From Candidatus Ribeiella danica (lineage in GTDB: Bacteria; Chloroflexota; Chloroflexia; Chloroflexales; Roseiflexaceae): a stretch of DNA of 64,000 nucleotides. The translations under genes and the position numbers were made by a program. Shown piece by piece: positions 63,176 to 64,000 of the stretch (its first letter is position 1; the number at the start of each line of letters is the position of its first letter). The notes below the pieces were generated by a model that did no database searches, had not been told where the DNA came from, and saw nothing but the letters and a program-made list of their open reading frames with translations. The DNA is taken from assembly GCA_016717335.1 (NCBI GenBank), contig JADKFS010000011.1, positions 62,001 through 126,000 on the forward strand, read 5' to 3'.

Positions 63176-63281
63176 GGCATGGTTCAATCGAGCTTGACAG
63201 TTCATTGCCCCAAGAGCGCAGGGGCGCGATATATCGCGCCCGTACAGTGGCAATGCGAAATCCCTGGAATTGAACCATGCC
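63176..63281. mobile_element. Single-copy MITE
   Basis: GGCATGGTTCAA at the left and TTGAACCATGCC at the right are perfect 12-bp terminal inverted repeats, flanked by TTA on both sides (candidate 3-bp target duplication). Inside lies GGGCGCGATATATCGCGCCC. It is the reverse orientation of the 51-kb copy and carries one internal unit. No coding capacity. Confidence 0.85.
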
Positions 63282-63501
63282 TTAGGCGCGAAGCGATTCG
63301 CTCGCCGGATACCTCGCGAATCTGCCCGCTCCCGTGGCGACGGGGATGGGCCAGGGGGAGCGGGCCGGCTGCCCAATGGTACGATATGTGCAACGAGGGA
63401 GGGATTGCGGAGGCATCGGCGGGCGAGCCCAGGCGACGGGCCGCGGCCCCAGCGCCACACCAGCCGAAGACCACGCGAGGGATTCAGAGAGCGAGGAGCC
63501 T

Positions 63502-63810
63502 ATGACACACTATGACCGTCACGCGCAGCCGGCGCTGACCGCGATCGCGCAGAACTGGTATCGCTGCACCGATATTGAGACGCTGCACCGCTGGCTCGAG
63601 GATCACGGCTACGAGTTCTACGGCGTGTTCGAAGCCGGCGAGTACGGCCGGTTTTCGCACCAGGAGGCCGAGGACCGTGGCGACCGCCGCCGGTACGTCC
63701 ACTCCTTCATACAGGTGCTGCGCAGCGGCGAGATCTACGCCCCGGACGGGCACGCGACCGAGCTGCTCGATTCGCTGACCGCCGGCCCGCCGCGCGAGCG
63801 CACAGCTTGA
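63502..63810 (+). CDS. Conserved hypothetical protein, 102 residues
   Basis: The family is not recognised. It is acidic and mixed alpha/beta: IAQNWYRCTDIETLHRWLED, GYEFYGVFEAGEYGRFSHQE and SFIQVLRSGEIYAPDGHATE. No membrane or signal features. GAGGAG precedes ATG 63502 by about 4 bases. The MITE and about 200 bases without a supported gene lie upstream. Confidence 0.7.
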   Translation: MTHYDRHAQPALTAIAQNWYRCTDIETLHRWLEDHGYEFYGVFEAGEYGRFSHQEAEDRGDRRRYVHSFIQVLRSGEIYAPDGHATELLDSLTAGPPRERTA

Positions 63811-63825
63811 TCGCGGTTGGGTGTC

Positions 63826-64000
63826 GCGTCCCCTTCTCTGGGGCGCGGCGCCCCCGGCCCCCCGCCCGGGGGAACCCACGCCGGTTCCCCCGGTCCCCCT
63901 CCGGCAAATAAGGCCATCTCAGCTGCAATCGAAGTGGCGTATGCCCAGTACCCTTCGTTGGGCGCGAGTTGCAACCCGCTGCGCGTGGATTCAGCTAGGC
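63826..64000 (+). repeat. Structured dispersed element, copy 3 (cut by the window end)
   Basis: GGGGCGC-GG-CGCCCC, CCGGGGGAACC...GGTTCCCCCGG, CCCCCTCCGGCAAAT, then a central hairpin with CGAAG and CTTCG-like arms around GGCGTATGCCCAG, and GCGTGGATTCAGCTAGGC at the window end. The central stem bases differ from copy 2 but remain complementary. Confidence 0.75.

Overview
The window is strongly GC-rich (about two thirds G+C by eye). It looks like a chromosome segment of a filamentous Chloroflexota bacterium, Chloroflexales or Roseiflexaceae/Kouleothrix-like. This placement is inferred from the cmk-plsC and tilS-hpt-ftsH gene orders, the many-domain GAF/BTAD/RsbR signalling proteins, a RuBisCO large subunit with no small subunit beside it, and very dense short intergenic repeats. 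No rRNA, tRNA or CRISPR array was seen.

Layout. 0-7 kb: RuBisCO large subunit, DEAD-box helicase with a long leader, and a hybrid GAF histidine kinase, all on the minus strand. 7-12 kb: a small hypothetical, an ABC-F ATPase behind a leader-peptide/terminator attenuator, divergent sucC, and a single-domain response regulator. 12-16 kb: an accessory cluster of a nitronate-monooxygenase-like flavoenzyme with four small unknown proteins, then about 1 kb of dispersed repeats. 16-27.5 kb: core genes cmk, plsC, a PH-domain membrane protein, an exported membrane protein, tilS, hpt, ftsH, yebC and ruvC. 27-31 kb: a giant BTAD-AAA-TPR regulator. 31-40 kb: a short cyclic-di-AMP-receptor-like protein, three GT4 glycosyltransferases, an RsbR-like STAS protein, a patatin, and an ECF sigma factor with a frameshifted anti-sigma factor. 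40-46 kb: a CHAT-like/LysM/NodB fusion, selA, a stand-alone tnpB and a TPR/zinc-ribbon protein. 46-55 kb: PAP2 phosphatase, SAM hydrolase family protein, dynamin-like GTPase, secreted metallopeptidase, a degenerate histidine-kinase dimerisation module and an S9 peptidase. 55-64 kb: small conserved proteins, an ArsR-AHSA1 pair, a SnoaL protein, a CYTH plus CHAD polyphosphate-type operon, a transposase remnant and an acyl-ACP-reductase-like protein.

The most unusual property is the repeat landscape. (1) Heptamer and octamer tandem repeats, resembling cyanobacterial STRR sequences, fill intergenic gaps and also interrupt at least seven genes in frame, including all three glycosyltransferases. 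(2) Modular palindromic elements carry perfect 15-20 bp stems whose sequence differs at every locus around a conserved loop core. (3) A 250-350 bp dispersed element has a central hairpin that appears to covary. (4) A roughly 106 bp MITE with GGCATGGTTCAA terminal repeats is triplicated internally at one locus, where its TTA border serves as a stop codon. (5) A 65-67 bp dispersed sequence occurs three times.

Promoters are unusually legible. Many genes carry an extended -10 of the form TGCTAyAAT. The ABC-F gene has a consensus-like promoter, a 13-codon leader peptide and an intrinsic terminator ahead of it. An arsR gene appears leaderless, with its operator wrapped around the promoter.
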